A DNA stretch of 14,791 nucleotides from an uncultured Clostridia bacterium (GTDB lineage: Bacteria; Bacillota; Clostridia; TANB77; CAG-508). Made by a program: the position numbers and the translations under genes. Shown here piece after piece: positions 1 to 6,662 of this stretch. The stretch spans positions 1-14,791 of the forward strand of contig CASTFX010000017.1 in the NCBI GenBank assembly GCA_949448405.1, in the 5' to 3' direction. The notes under the pieces were generated by a model. The model made no database searches, was not told the origin of the DNA, and saw nothing but the letters and a program-made list of their open reading frames with translations. Within the stretch, counting starts at the first letter, position 1, and every line of letters starts with the position of its first letter.

Positions 1-597
1 GATATATCAAATAATATAAGAAAGAAAGATAAAGTGGGTAGTCTTAATAATATATTACAATATACAGATTTTATAGAATTAGGTGATTTTTTATTTACGG
101 AATTCCCATTATATAAAAATCAGAAAAATTTAACAGAAGAACTTGCTAAGTTAGGTGATATACAATCTTTGCAAGAGATTTTAAAAAAGTATGAATACAA
201 ATCTAATTGGGATAGATATTTTTCAGACCAACTAGATAGCGAAAAATTTGAAATGGAGTGGAAGGAACTTTATAAATATAGAAATATGGTGGCACATAAT
301 AAGGAGATTAGAAAGAAAGACTATGAAGAAGTACTAAAAATAATCAAAAAATTAGAAGGAGTATTCGAAAAATGCTTAACGAAGATATCAGATATAGATG
401 TTCCAGAAACTGAAAAAGAGAACTTAGAAAATGCAAGTAAGAGTTTATTAAATGAAAAATATAGTACTTTTCATGATACATATAAAAAAATCTTATATAA
501 GTATTATATAGAAAGATATGTCAATGATTCAAATATAAATTTTAATAAAAAAATAAATGAATATTTAGAAAGCTTAGAAGATAAAAATGAAGAATAA
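1..597 (+). CDS. C-terminal part of a HEPN-domain protein (5' end outside window)
   Basis: The frame is open from base 1, so this is the 3' part of a longer gene; the GTG at 34 has no ribosome binding site and is probably internal. The 198 visible residues end in a helical domain with the segment W-x-x-LY-x-YRNMVAHN (nt 262-300). Its R-x4-H pair (R codon at 280, H at 295) matches the HEPN ribonuclease signature. The preceding 'KSNWDRYF' segment and the position at the C-terminus resemble proteins in which a Swt1-like HEPN domain follows a P-loop NTPase or other N-terminal module; such proteins are often abortive-infection or toxin-type RNases. The N-terminal domain is not visible, so the full architecture is unknown. 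A strong terminator follows. The HEPN call is moderately sure; the defence role is inference. Confidence 0.6.
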   Translation, partial: DISNNIRKKDKVGSLNNILQYTDFIELGDFLFTEFPLYKNQKNLTEELAKLGDIQSLQEILKKYEYKSNWDRYFSDQLDSEKFEMEWKELYKYRNMVAHNKEIRKKDYEEVLKIIKKLEGVFEKCLTKISDIDVPETEKENLENASKSLLNEKYSTFHDTYKKILYKYYIERYVNDSNINFNKKINEYLESLEDKNEE

Positions 598-680
598 ATA
601 ATTTTGAAATATCATTTGTAAGTTCTTGAAATTTAAATCAAAGGATATAAGTGAGATTAAAGAAAATTATAATTTAGAAA

Positions 681-720
681 AAAATAGAGTCTAAGATTAA
701 TCTTAGACTCTATTTTTATA
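681..720 (+). terminator. Intrinsic terminator after the HEPN gene
   Basis: A perfect 16-bp inverted repeat (681-696 with 701-716) has a TTAA loop and is flanked by A-rich sequence on the left and T-rich sequence on the right. It can act on both strands and closes the leftmost transcription unit. Confidence 0.9.
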
Positions 721-783
721 TATAAACTAATTTTCACAAAGGTATTTAAAATAATATAATTTGAACTTAATATTGCAAAACAC

Positions 784-812
784 TTGTTTTATAAAACGAA
801 ATATTATATAAT
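784..812 (+). promoter_or_regulatory. Promoter of the HNH gene
   Basis: A -35-like TTGTTT (784-789) and a perfect -10 TATAAT (807-812) are separated by 17 bp, 18 bp before the start codon. A perfect 12-bp palindrome GTTTTATAAAAC (786-797) overlaps the -35 and could be an operator; that is speculative. Confidence 0.5.
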
Positions 813-829
813 ATTAGTGGTGAAGTAAT

Positions 830-1202
830 ATGAAAAAAATATGTGAAATTTGTGAGAAAGAGTTTGAAACAGATAATCATACAAGAATATATTGTTATGA
901 ATGTAGTGGAAACTCTACTAGGACAGATAATCAAGCAAGAAAGCATCAAAAAACAATACTAAGACGTAGTATGAAACTACAAGCTATTAAAATGCTAGGA
1001 CGGCAAATGTTCGATATGTGGTTATGATAAATGCATCGATGCACTAGAATTTCATCATAATAATCCAAAGGTTAAAGAATTTAGGCTGGGGTCAGGAAAT
1101 ACAATGTCATGGCATGAATATAAAAGAGAGGTCTGTAAATGTAGATTACTTTGCTCTAATTGTCACAAAGAAATACACAGTAAAATGGGATATAGGTTTT
1201 AA
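830..1202 (+). CDS. HNH endonuclease-like protein, read through a CGG +1 shift
   Basis: Small zinc-binding HNH protein, 123 residues if one C at 1001 is skipped. The N-terminal part (830-1000, 57 codons) carries the zinc-ribbon pattern C-x2-C...C-x2-C (CEICEKEFE...IYCYEC). The second part (1002-1199) starts GKCSICGYDKCIDALEFHH and ends LLCSNCHKEIH, that is, a CxxC/CxxC-bracketed HNH fold with the FHH and NCHKEIH metal and catalytic residues. Both halves together match the usual length and order of this small phage- and mobile-element-associated family. Without the shift the frame stops at 1025 and loses the nuclease. A GGTGAAG ribosome binding site precedes the ATG. The break is an in-frame CGG before a conserved Gly, identical in type to six others in this window, so I do not call it a pseudogene. 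The substrate is unknown. Confidence 0.75.
1001..1003 (+). other. CGG recoding site 1 (HNH gene)
   Basis: Codons run ...CTA GGA [C] GGC AAA TGT. CGG is in frame (codon 58). Skipping the C restores L-G-G-K-C, as expected for the family. The four-base context is CGGC. Confidence 0.8.
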
Positions 1203-1234
1203 AAATGTATAATTTAATGTTAAGTATAAAAAAC

Positions 1235-1261
1235 AGTACCAAGCAAGAAGTACTTGATACT
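1235..1261. terminator. Convergent terminator between the HNH gene and the minus-strand gene
   Basis: The arms 1235-1243 and 1253-1261 pair with one C/A mismatch. On the minus strand the hairpin is followed by GTTTTTT, so it most clearly ends the minus-strand gene; on the plus strand only a weak T run follows at 1267-1273. Confidence 0.55.
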
Positions 1262-1305
1262 ATAAATATTTTTAATGTCGCTTATATTTTGAATATTTAA
1301 TTTAA

Positions 1306-1485
1306 CTAAATCCCATAGTTTTTCATTATATCTTTAATTTCATCATTATTCTGTATTTGTGACTTAGCCATAACTCTTATAGCACATTCTTTGCCAATAC
1401 GTAGTGAGCAAGAATCTATACAAGGAAAGAGTTTATCTGGATTTGTGTTTAGTCCATTAGTTTTAGACATAAAAGGACAAATCAT
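1306..1485 (-). CDS. Small Cys-rich protein, 59 aa
   Basis: An unbroken minus-strand frame runs from ATG (1485-1483) to TAG (1308-1306). A good GAGGTGATT ribosome binding site lies just upstream (plus-strand 1491-1499), with a promoter farther up. The protein begins MICPFMSK and contains PCIDSCSLRIGKECAI, giving Cys at 3, 22, 26 and 34, a likely single metal site of CxxxC type. Short proteins of this pattern (CPF...PC..xC.....C) occur in clostridial and phage/mobile DNA without known function, as far as I recall. The ribosome binding site, the promoter and the terminator behind it support a real gene despite its size. Function is not recognised. Confidence 0.7.
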   Translation of the reverse strand: MICPFMSKTNGLNTNPDKLFPCIDSCSLRIGKECAIRVMAKSQIQNNDEIKDIMKNYGI

Positions 1486-1510
1486 AAATAATCACCTCAC
1501 TTTAAAAGTA

Positions 1511-1539
1511 ATTATATAATAAAAGACAATAAAAGACAA
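1511..1539 (-). promoter_or_regulatory. Promoter of the 59-aa gene
   Basis: On the minus strand, TTGTCT (1539-1534) and TATAAT (1516-1511) are spaced 17 bp apart. The -35 lies in a tandem 10-bp direct repeat AAAAGACAAT (1521-1540), which gives a second TTGTCT out of spacing. Confidence 0.6.
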
Positions 1540-1646
1540 TAAATTATTAGAAAAATAAAATTACTTAATTAATTTTTTTTAAAACTATGGAAAAATTTAA
1601 AAATATATTATATAATACATACATATTATTTTTAAGGGGGATAAAA

Positions 1647-2645
1647 ATGGAAGAAAAACAAATAAACAAAGCACTAAAGGTTAAAAAAACATATTTAATC
1701 ATATCACTTATAATTTTAGCAATAGGCGTAGCACTACTAGGTGGAAGTTTTTATTTAAATAGTGGAATAGGAAAAGAAGCAAAAGATTTCCACGAACTTA
1801 TTTATAATTATGAAGACAAAGAGGGAGAATACGCAAAAGTAACAGCTGCTTACTTACCTTTTGGTTTTGCTGTTGAAGATCTTTCAAATGGCGGAGAATT
1901 AAATTACTATATCATTATGGATAGCGAAGGATATATGTACATAGCAAGACTAACAGATAAAACATATGAAGCAATGGAAAAACAAAAAGAAGAACAAGGA
2001 GACAATTTCTCTTATGAAATAACAGGATACTTGTTTAAAATTCCAAATGATTTAAAGAAATTAGCAATTTCAGGATATAATGAAGCAATGGAAGAAAAAG
2101 TACTTACAACAAGTAATTTTGAAGAATATATGGGATCTGTATATTTAGACGAAACAATCACACCTGATTCAGACACAGGAAATACATTAATGGGAATAGC
2201 AGTAATTGCATTCATGGTAGGATTTGCATTATTAATACCATATATTATATATATAGTAAAGGCATCAAAAGTAGACAAAACAAGATTAGAAGAAGCAAGA
2301 GAAGAATTAAAAACTACTAGTGCTAAAGCATATCCAAAACAAAGTATATATTTAACAGACAAATACGTAGTATCAAATTATAATGGACTATATGTATTAG
2401 AATATAAAGAAATTCTTTGGGTATATAACTTGATTAATTATTACAGAGGTACAGCAATGGGTAAAACTTTAATGGCATATACTTCTGATAACAAGAGAAT
2501 TGGAATAGGATATACAGGAAATGTAAGCAACCAAACTATTGAAGGAATAATGGCAGAAATCCAAGCTAAAAATCCAACACTAAGAATAGGATATACAGAC
2601 GACAATATAACTTATTTCAAAAACTACAAAAAAGGAAAAATCTAA
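1647..2645 (+). CDS. Two-TM membrane protein of unknown function
   Basis: The start chosen is ATG 1647, behind AAGGGGG (1634-1640); the in-frame ATG at 1587 precedes a TATAAT at 1611-1616 and is probably upstream of transcription. The product has 332 residues. A short N-terminal tail is followed by TM1 (about 15-37, TYLIISLIILAIGVALLGG), an extracytoplasmic domain of about 125 residues rich in acidic and aromatic residues, TM2 (about 180-205, GIAVIAFMVGFALLIPYIIYIV), a charged linker (KTRLEEAREELK) and a C-terminal beta-rich domain (IYLTDKYVVSNYNGLYVLEYKEILWVYN) that resembles small PH-like domains of clostridial membrane proteins. No catalytic motif is seen. It stands alone with its own terminator. 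The topology is fairly sure; the function is not recognised. Confidence 0.75.
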   Translation: MEEKQINKALKVKKTYLIISLIILAIGVALLGGSFYLNSGIGKEAKDFHELIYNYEDKEGEYAKVTAAYLPFGFAVEDLSNGGELNYYIIMDSEGYMYIARLTDKTYEAMEKQKEEQGDNFSYEITGYLFKIPNDLKKLAISGYNEAMEEKVLTTSNFEEYMGSVYLDETITPDSDTGNTLMGIAVIAFMVGFALLIPYIIYIVKASKVDKTRLEEAREELKTTSAKAYPKQSIYLTDKYVVSNYNGLYVLEYKEILWVYNLINYYRGTAMGKTLMAYTSDNKRIGIGYTGNVSNQTIEGIMAEIQAKNPTLRIGYTDDNITYFKNYKKGKI

Positions 2646-2668
2646 TAAAATATCATGAGATGATATAC

Positions 2669-2700
2669 AAGAGCTAAGTAATCAACTTAGCTCTTATTTT
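2669..2700 (+). terminator. Terminator of the membrane-protein gene
   Basis: Arms AAGAGCTAAG (2669-2678) and CTTAGCTCTT (2686-2695) pair perfectly and are followed by ATTTT. A smaller hairpin, ATATCAT/ATGATAT (2650-2656/2660-2666), lies just before it. Confidence 0.85.
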
Positions 2701-2762
2701 ATGTAAAATACTTTATTTTATGTTACTCATGTGATATAATATTTATGGCAAAATCCCAGTTA
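2699..2762 (+). repeat. 64-bp direct repeat, copy 1 (promoter of Cys-rich gene 1)
   Basis: Identical over 64 bp to 3343-3406. It holds an extended -10 TGATATAAT (2732-2740) with a weak -35 TTTATT (2712-2717). The predicted transcription start is near 2746, so the repeat is promoter plus the first bases of the leader. Confidence 0.9.
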
Positions 2763-2791
2763 GGAAAAATTAGATTAGGAGGAATGACTTT

Positions 2792-3265
2792 ATGTCAAAA
2801 CACAAGCGGGCAGTGATAAAGCAGGAGAAACAAAATACTCCTGCAAAACGAGCCAAGCGGGCCAAGAAGGAGTACTACAAGTCTCAGGAGGCCAAGGACA
2901 AGTGGGACAAGAAAAAACAGCAGCGGAAGGCAAATAAGCTCGGCGCACAACAGAGCGAGGAAAAGGCTGGAAGCCAGCAGCAGCCGGAAATCATCAAAAC
3001 TGGTGTACAACAGAGAGGTGACACCAGCAAAACGAGTAGCAATCAGGGAAAACAGGTAAAGATTCCTGATTTTTGCCAATACCTTGATGATTCTGAGGTG
3101 CCTGGTGAAGAACTGTGGTGCAAAAAACATTGCGATACCAGTTGCCGCTATGCAGGCCAAAATAAAATGGCACCTGCTAAATGCAAACTTCCTGATGGAG
3201 AAATGTTCGGAGGAGGCTGGTGCATGTTTAATTGCAATCTCGATTGCCCGTACAAATGCGACTAA
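2792..3265 (+). CDS. Cys-rich protein with basic disordered N-terminus, paralogue 1
   Basis: The start follows AGGAGG (2778-2783) by 8 bases. Of 157 residues, about 90 N-terminal ones are lysine-, glutamine- and arginine-rich and likely disordered or nucleic-acid binding. The last 65 or so form a Cys-rich domain: FCQYLDDSEVPGEELWCKKHC, then C, then KCKLPDG and GGGWCMFNCNLDCPYKCD. Eleven cysteines in C-x3-C and C-x3-C-x3-C spacings suggest metal binding or disulfides. Paralogous to the next gene. Codon use is unlike the conserved genes: AAG, GAG, GCC and CAG are frequent, and arginine is CGG (three times), CGA and CGC. This points to recent transfer. The +1 frame after the first CGG stops at once (GGG CAG TGA), so CGG is read in normal frame here, if the gene is expressed. 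No known family recognised. Confidence 0.75.
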   Translation: MSKHKRAVIKQEKQNTPAKRAKRAKKEYYKSQEAKDKWDKKKQQRKANKLGAQQSEEKAGSQQQPEIIKTGVQQRGDTSKTSSNQGKQVKIPDFCQYLDDSEVPGEELWCKKHCDTSCRYAGQNKMAPAKCKLPDGEMFGGGWCMFNCNLDCPYKCD

Positions 3266-3280
3266 AGCTAATAGTCTGCA

Positions 3281-3318
3281 CCCCCATAAAGCGTTCGCGC
3301 TTTATGGGGGCTTCTTTT
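3281..3318 (+). terminator. Terminator of Cys-rich gene 1 (UUCG tetraloop)
   Basis: A perfect 13-bp stem (3281-3293 with 3298-3310) carries a TTCG loop closed by C-G-type pairs and is followed by CTTCTTTTT. Confidence 0.92.
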
Positions 3319-3342
3319 TATTATAAAGAATTGTAAGTTTTG

Positions 3343-3406
3343 TTATGTAAAATACTTTATTTTATGTTACTCATGTGATATAATATTTATGGCAAAATCC
3401 CAGTTA
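3343..3406 (+). repeat. 64-bp direct repeat, copy 2 (promoter of Cys-rich gene 2)
   Basis: Identical to 2699-2762, 644 bp downstream. It carries the same extended -10 TGATATAAT and predicted start point. The flanking leader after the repeat is only partly alike. Confidence 0.9.
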
Positions 3407-3436
3407 AGGAAAAAGCAGATTAGGAGTGATGACTAT

Positions 3437-3727
3437 ATGTCAGAACAAGAACGGGCAATTATAAATTCTGGGCAGAGAACCGATCAAGAAACTATTCAAG
3501 AGGAAGGGGACAAAACCGTTCCTTATGCATGCATATATCTTGTTGGTTCTGAAAAGCCTGGCGAAGCACAATGGTGCAAACAGGGATGCCCAGTTAAGTG
3601 CACTTATTCAGGAAATGACAAGGAACTTCCTAATGAGTGTGAGCTCCCAGAACAAAGAACACCTGGAGGGCTATACTGCCAGCTGGAGTGCAGAATTAAT
3701 TGTCCTTATGCAGGCAAAGAAATATAA
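3437..3727 (+). CDS. Cys-rich protein, paralogue 2
   Basis: I choose ATG 3437, not the in-frame ATG at 3389: the latter sits at the predicted transcription start inside the promoter repeat, and in the sister gene the equivalent ATG is out of frame. TAGGAG (3421-3426) precedes 3437. The product has 96 residues: a short polar N-terminus starting MSEQERAI (compare MSKHKRAV in the sister), then YACIYLVGSEKPGEAQWCKQGC, CTYSG, ECELPEQ and GGLYCQLECRINCPYAG. It shares the sister's frame of W-C-K-x2-C-x3-C-x-Y and C-x3-C-x3-CPY, but lacks the long basic tail. Arg-6 is CGG, the same position as in the sister. Unknown function; metal binding is inferred from the Cys spacing. Confidence 0.72.
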   Translation: MSEQERAIINSGQRTDQETIQEEGDKTVPYACIYLVGSEKPGEAQWCKQGCPVKCTYSGNDKELPNECELPEQRTPGGLYCQLECRINCPYAGKEI

Positions 3728-3738
3728 CTGGCCTGTGG

Positions 3739-3777
3739 GTACCCTTAAAACGTTCGCGTTTTGAGGGTACTTTTTTA
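3739..3777 (+). terminator. Terminator of Cys-rich gene 2 (UUCG tetraloop)
   Basis: A 14-bp stem (3739-3752 with 3757-3770, one T-G pair) carries a TTCG loop and is followed by TTTTTTAT. Same design as the terminator of the sister gene. Confidence 0.92.
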
Positions 3778-3860
3778 TATAAAACTATATAATTTACTTA
3801 TATATAAAAGTATCATGGTTAAGCAACTTAGCTGTAGTACTTTTTTTGCATACCCTCCTA

Positions 3861-3889
3861 TTTACAATATACCCTACAGGGTATATAAT
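3861..3889 (+). promoter_or_regulatory. CsoR-type operator inside the metal-efflux promoter
   Basis: -35 TTTACA (3861-3866) and -10 TATAAT (3884-3889) are 17 bp apart. The spacer is filled by a palindrome with 9-bp arms ATATACCCT/AGGGTATAT around AC (3867-3886). TACCC...GGGTA is the known CsoR half-site pattern, and csoR is the next gene, so autorepression relieved by Cu(I) is expected. Another TACCC lies at 3851. Confidence 0.88.
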
Positions 3890-3923
3890 ACATATAATAA
3901 ATTAAAAAGAAAGGAGAAAACAG

Positions 3924-4205
3924 ATGCAAGAAAAATTAACAAAAAGACCAGAAGATGTAAAAAAAGCAATAAGTACCAGGCTAAATAGAATAGATGGACA
4001 GATACATGGCATAAAAAGAATGGTAGATGAAGACAAATATTGTGATGACATATTAATACAATTATCAGCTGTTAATAAATCTATTAAGAGTTTAGCTAAC
4101 TATATCTTAGAAAATCATATGTATAATTGTGTATTAAACGACATAGAAAAAGGAAATGTTGAAATAATAGATGAAGTAGTTACTCTCTTTAGGAGGTTCC
4201 AATAA
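3924..4205 (+). CDS. csoR: Copper-sensing repressor CsoR
   Basis: Product of 93 residues, all-helical CsoR/FrmR (DUF156) family. The conserved start (VKKAISTRLNRIDGQIHGIKRMVDEDKYC) leads to Cys-40, with His-65 and Cys-69 in NHMYNC: the C-H-C triad that binds Cu(I) in CsoR. This triad separates it from FrmR/RcnR-type members, which have other ligand sets. Binding of Cu(I) releases the operator and opens transcription. AAGGAG (3911-3916) lies before the ATG. It is the first gene of the operon, with copA starting one base after its stop codon and the matching operator in its own promoter. Confidence 0.93.
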   Translation: MQEKLTKRPEDVKKAISTRLNRIDGQIHGIKRMVDEDKYCDDILIQLSAVNKSIKSLANYILENHMYNCVLNDIEKGNVEIIDEVVTLFRRFQ

Positions 4206-4206
4206 G

Positions 4207-6412
4207 ATGAAAAAGGTTATATTAAAAATAGGAGGAATGAGCTGTAGTGCATGCTCAAATGCAGTAGAAAAATACCTAAATAAACAAGAGCGGAATACAA
4301 AGCGCAAATGTAAACTTAATAATGGCAAATGCTGTTATAGAATATGATGAAGGAAAACTAAAATTAAAAGACATAGAGAAATTTATAAAAATGTCAGGAT
4401 ATCAATCTTTAGGTATATATAATGAAAAAGAAGAAGAAAAAGAAGATAAATTTAAAAAAGTAAATTTTATAATATTCACATGTATTTCGGTAATTCTTCT
4501 ATATATTTCAATGGGGCATATGTTAGGAATGCCAGAAATAAATATATTAAGCCCACATAAAAATCCAATTAACTATGCATTAATACTACTCTTTATTAGT
4601 ACACCATATTTAATATATGGTTTTAGCATACTAAAAAGTGGAATAACAAAACTAATTCATTTATCACCAAACATGGATACATTAGTTGCAATAGGTGTTT
4701 TGAGTAGTTATATATATAGCATCTTTGGAACATATATGATAATAAAAGGAAATACACAGTACGCAGAACACTTATATTTTGAATCAGCAGCAATTGTGGT
4801 ATTTTTCATAAAATTTGGAAGATATATAGAAAGTAGAAGTAGAGATAAAACAAAAGAAGCAATAAAAGAGCTTGTACAAATAACTCCAAGTAAAGGGATT
4901 ATAAAAGTAAACGGAGAAGAAAAAACAGTTACAATAGACGAAATACAAATGGGAGATATAGTAGTATGTCATCCAGGAGATAAAATAGCAGTAGATGGAG
5001 AAGTAACCTTTGGAAAATCACATATAGACGAAACATTTATAACAGGAGAAAGTAAGCCAGTTATAAAAAATATAGGAGATAAGGTAATTGCAGGAAGCTT
5101 AAATTACGATGGATACTTAGAATATAAAGCAGAAAAAATAGGAAAAGACTCAACAATTTCTCAAATAGTTAGGTTAGTTATAGAAGCCACAAATACAAAA
5201 GCACCAATTGCAAAAATAGCAGATAAAATAAGCGGAATATTTGTACCAATATTAATGGTGGTAGCAGTAATCACATTTATAATATATATAATATTAGGAT
5301 TTGGAGCAAGTCAAGCAGTTATTACTTTTGTTACAATATTAGTTGTAGCATGCCCATGTAGTTTAGGGCTTGCAACACCACTTGCTATAGTTGTGAGCGA
5401 AGGAGTATGTGCCAAAAATGGCATTTTAGTTAAAAAGAGTGAGATATTAGAGAATGCAGAGAAAATAGATACAATAGTATTTGACAAAACAGGAACTCTA
5501 ACTTATGGAAATCTAAAAATAGCAGAGTTTATAAACTTTACAAGTATAAAGGAAGAGAAAATATTACAAGTAGTAGCAAGTGTTGAAGCAAAATCATCTC
5601 ATCCTATAGCAAAAGCGTTTACAAATTATGCAAAAGAAAAGAAATTAGAACTGCTAGCAGTAGATGATTTTAAAGATATAAGTGGATATGGTATCACAGG
5701 AAATATTGGCAAGAATAAAATGATACTTGGAAATTCTAAAATATTTGATTATTTTGAAATAGAAAATACAAAAGAAAAAGAAGAAAAGGAACTTGCAGAA
5801 AAAGGAAATAGTATAGTATATGTAGTAGAGAATAAAGCTATAATTGCAATTGTTGGTGTAAATGATATTTTAAGAGATAATGTTAATGTAAGTATAAAAA
5901 ATCTAAAAGAAAAAGGTAAAGAAATAATTATGCTTACAGGAGATAATAAAGAAACAGCAGAAATCATTGCAAAAGAAGTTGGAATAGAAAAGGTCATAGC
6001 AAATGTCTTGCCAGCAAATAAAGCAGAAGTAATTAAAGAACTAAAGCAAGAAGGAAAAAAAGTGATGATGTGTGGAGACGGGATAAATGATAGCCCAGCA
6101 CTTGCAAATGCAGATATAGGAGTAAGTATACACTCAGGTACAGAAGTTGCCATGGATTCAGCAGATGTCATATTAATGAAAAATGACTTAAATAAAATAA
6201 TAGATTTAATAAATATTAGCAAAAGAACAGTAACAAATATTAAAGAAAATCTATTTTGGGCATTTTTCTATAATGTGTTAATGATACCAATAGCGGTAGG
6301 AATCTTAAAACCAATAGGAATAAGTATAAATCCGATGATAGCAGGATTTGCAATGATATTTAGTAGTATTACAGTAATATTGAATACTCTAAGACTAAGA
6401 AGGGAGAAATAA
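4207..6412 (+). CDS. copA: Copper-exporting P1B-type ATPase CopA, read through a CGG +1 shift
   Basis: Exports Cu(I) across the membrane at the cost of ATP. Start ATG 4207 follows AGGAGG (4191-4196). Skipping the C at 4291 gives 734 residues. An N-terminal HMA domain has C13-x2-C16 in GGMSCSACS; TM segments follow; then TGES, CPC at 382-384 (CPCSLGLATP), phosphorylated D426 in DKTGTLT, HP with H465, and GDGINDSPAL near 623. The last helices carry FYN...IP and FSSITVILNTLRL, which fit the Cu(I) subtype (P1B-1). Without the shift the frame ends after 46 codons. With it, the HMA continues KQEGIQSANVNLIMANAVIEYD, exactly as the fold requires. The internal ATG at 4322 has no ribosome binding site and would cut the HMA in half. 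Confidence 0.92.
4291..4293 (+). other. CGG recoding site 2 (copA)
   Basis: Codons run AAA CAA GAG [C] GGA ATA CAA AGC. CGG is codon 29 of copA. Skipping C restores the conserved Gly of 'eGV..a.VN' in HMA domains. Context CGGA. Confidence 0.85.
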
Positions 6413-6414
6413 AA

Positions 6415-6642
6415 ATGTTTGGAAATAAATTAAAAAAGGTAATATATATAGAAGGAATGAGTTGTTCTCATTGCCAAAAAAGAGTAGAGGAAGCATTGAA
6501 AAAACAAAAAGGAGTTAAAGAAGTAAAAGTAGATTTAAGAGATAAAAAAGCTGAAGTAATATTAGATAGAGATATAAGCGAAAGCGAATTTAAAGAAATT
6601 ATAGAAGACTTAGGTTTTAAATTTAAGAAAATTGAAGATTAG
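6415..6642 (+). CDS. copZ: Small HMA metallochaperone, CopZ-like
   Basis: Product of 75 residues, a single heavy-metal-associated domain of beta-alpha-beta-beta-alpha-beta type. The ligand loop EGMSCSHC places C17 and C20; GVKEVKVDLRDKKAEVIL and LGFKFKKIED complete the fold. AAGGGAG (6399-6405) lies at the end of copA, and the ATG follows two bases after its stop. It may carry Cu(I) to CopA as CopZ does. The His in CSHC and the place directly before a Zn/Cd-type ATPase that lacks its own HMA domain leave open that it serves that pump. The HMA family is sure; the partner is not. Confidence 0.88.
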   Translation: MFGNKLKKVIYIEGMSCSHCQKRVEEALKKQKGVKEVKVDLRDKKAEVILDRDISESEFKEIIEDLGFKFKKIED

Positions 6643-6662
6643 TTGTATGCAAGGAGAGATAA

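Noticed and set aside
1521..1540. Short tandem repeat AAAAGACAAT as a CRISPR-like or satellite array
   Set aside because: Only two units with no spacers; they are explained as part of a promoter region.
1587..1646. ATG 1587 as start of the membrane protein
   Set aside because: A TATAAT box at 1611-1616 and the AAGGGGG site before ATG 1647 place the start at 1647.
2699..3406. The 64-bp direct repeats as ends of an insertion sequence
   Set aside because: No transposase lies between them, and each repeat is the promoter of its own gene.
3389..3436. ATG 3389 as start of Cys-rich gene 2
   Set aside because: It lies at the predicted transcription start inside the promoter repeat, the equivalent ATG in the sister gene is out of frame, and a ribosome binding site precedes 3437.
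5749..6222. Long minus-strand open frame inside copA
   Set aside because: It is the antisense shadow of the ATPase domain, without a ribosome binding site or family resemblance.
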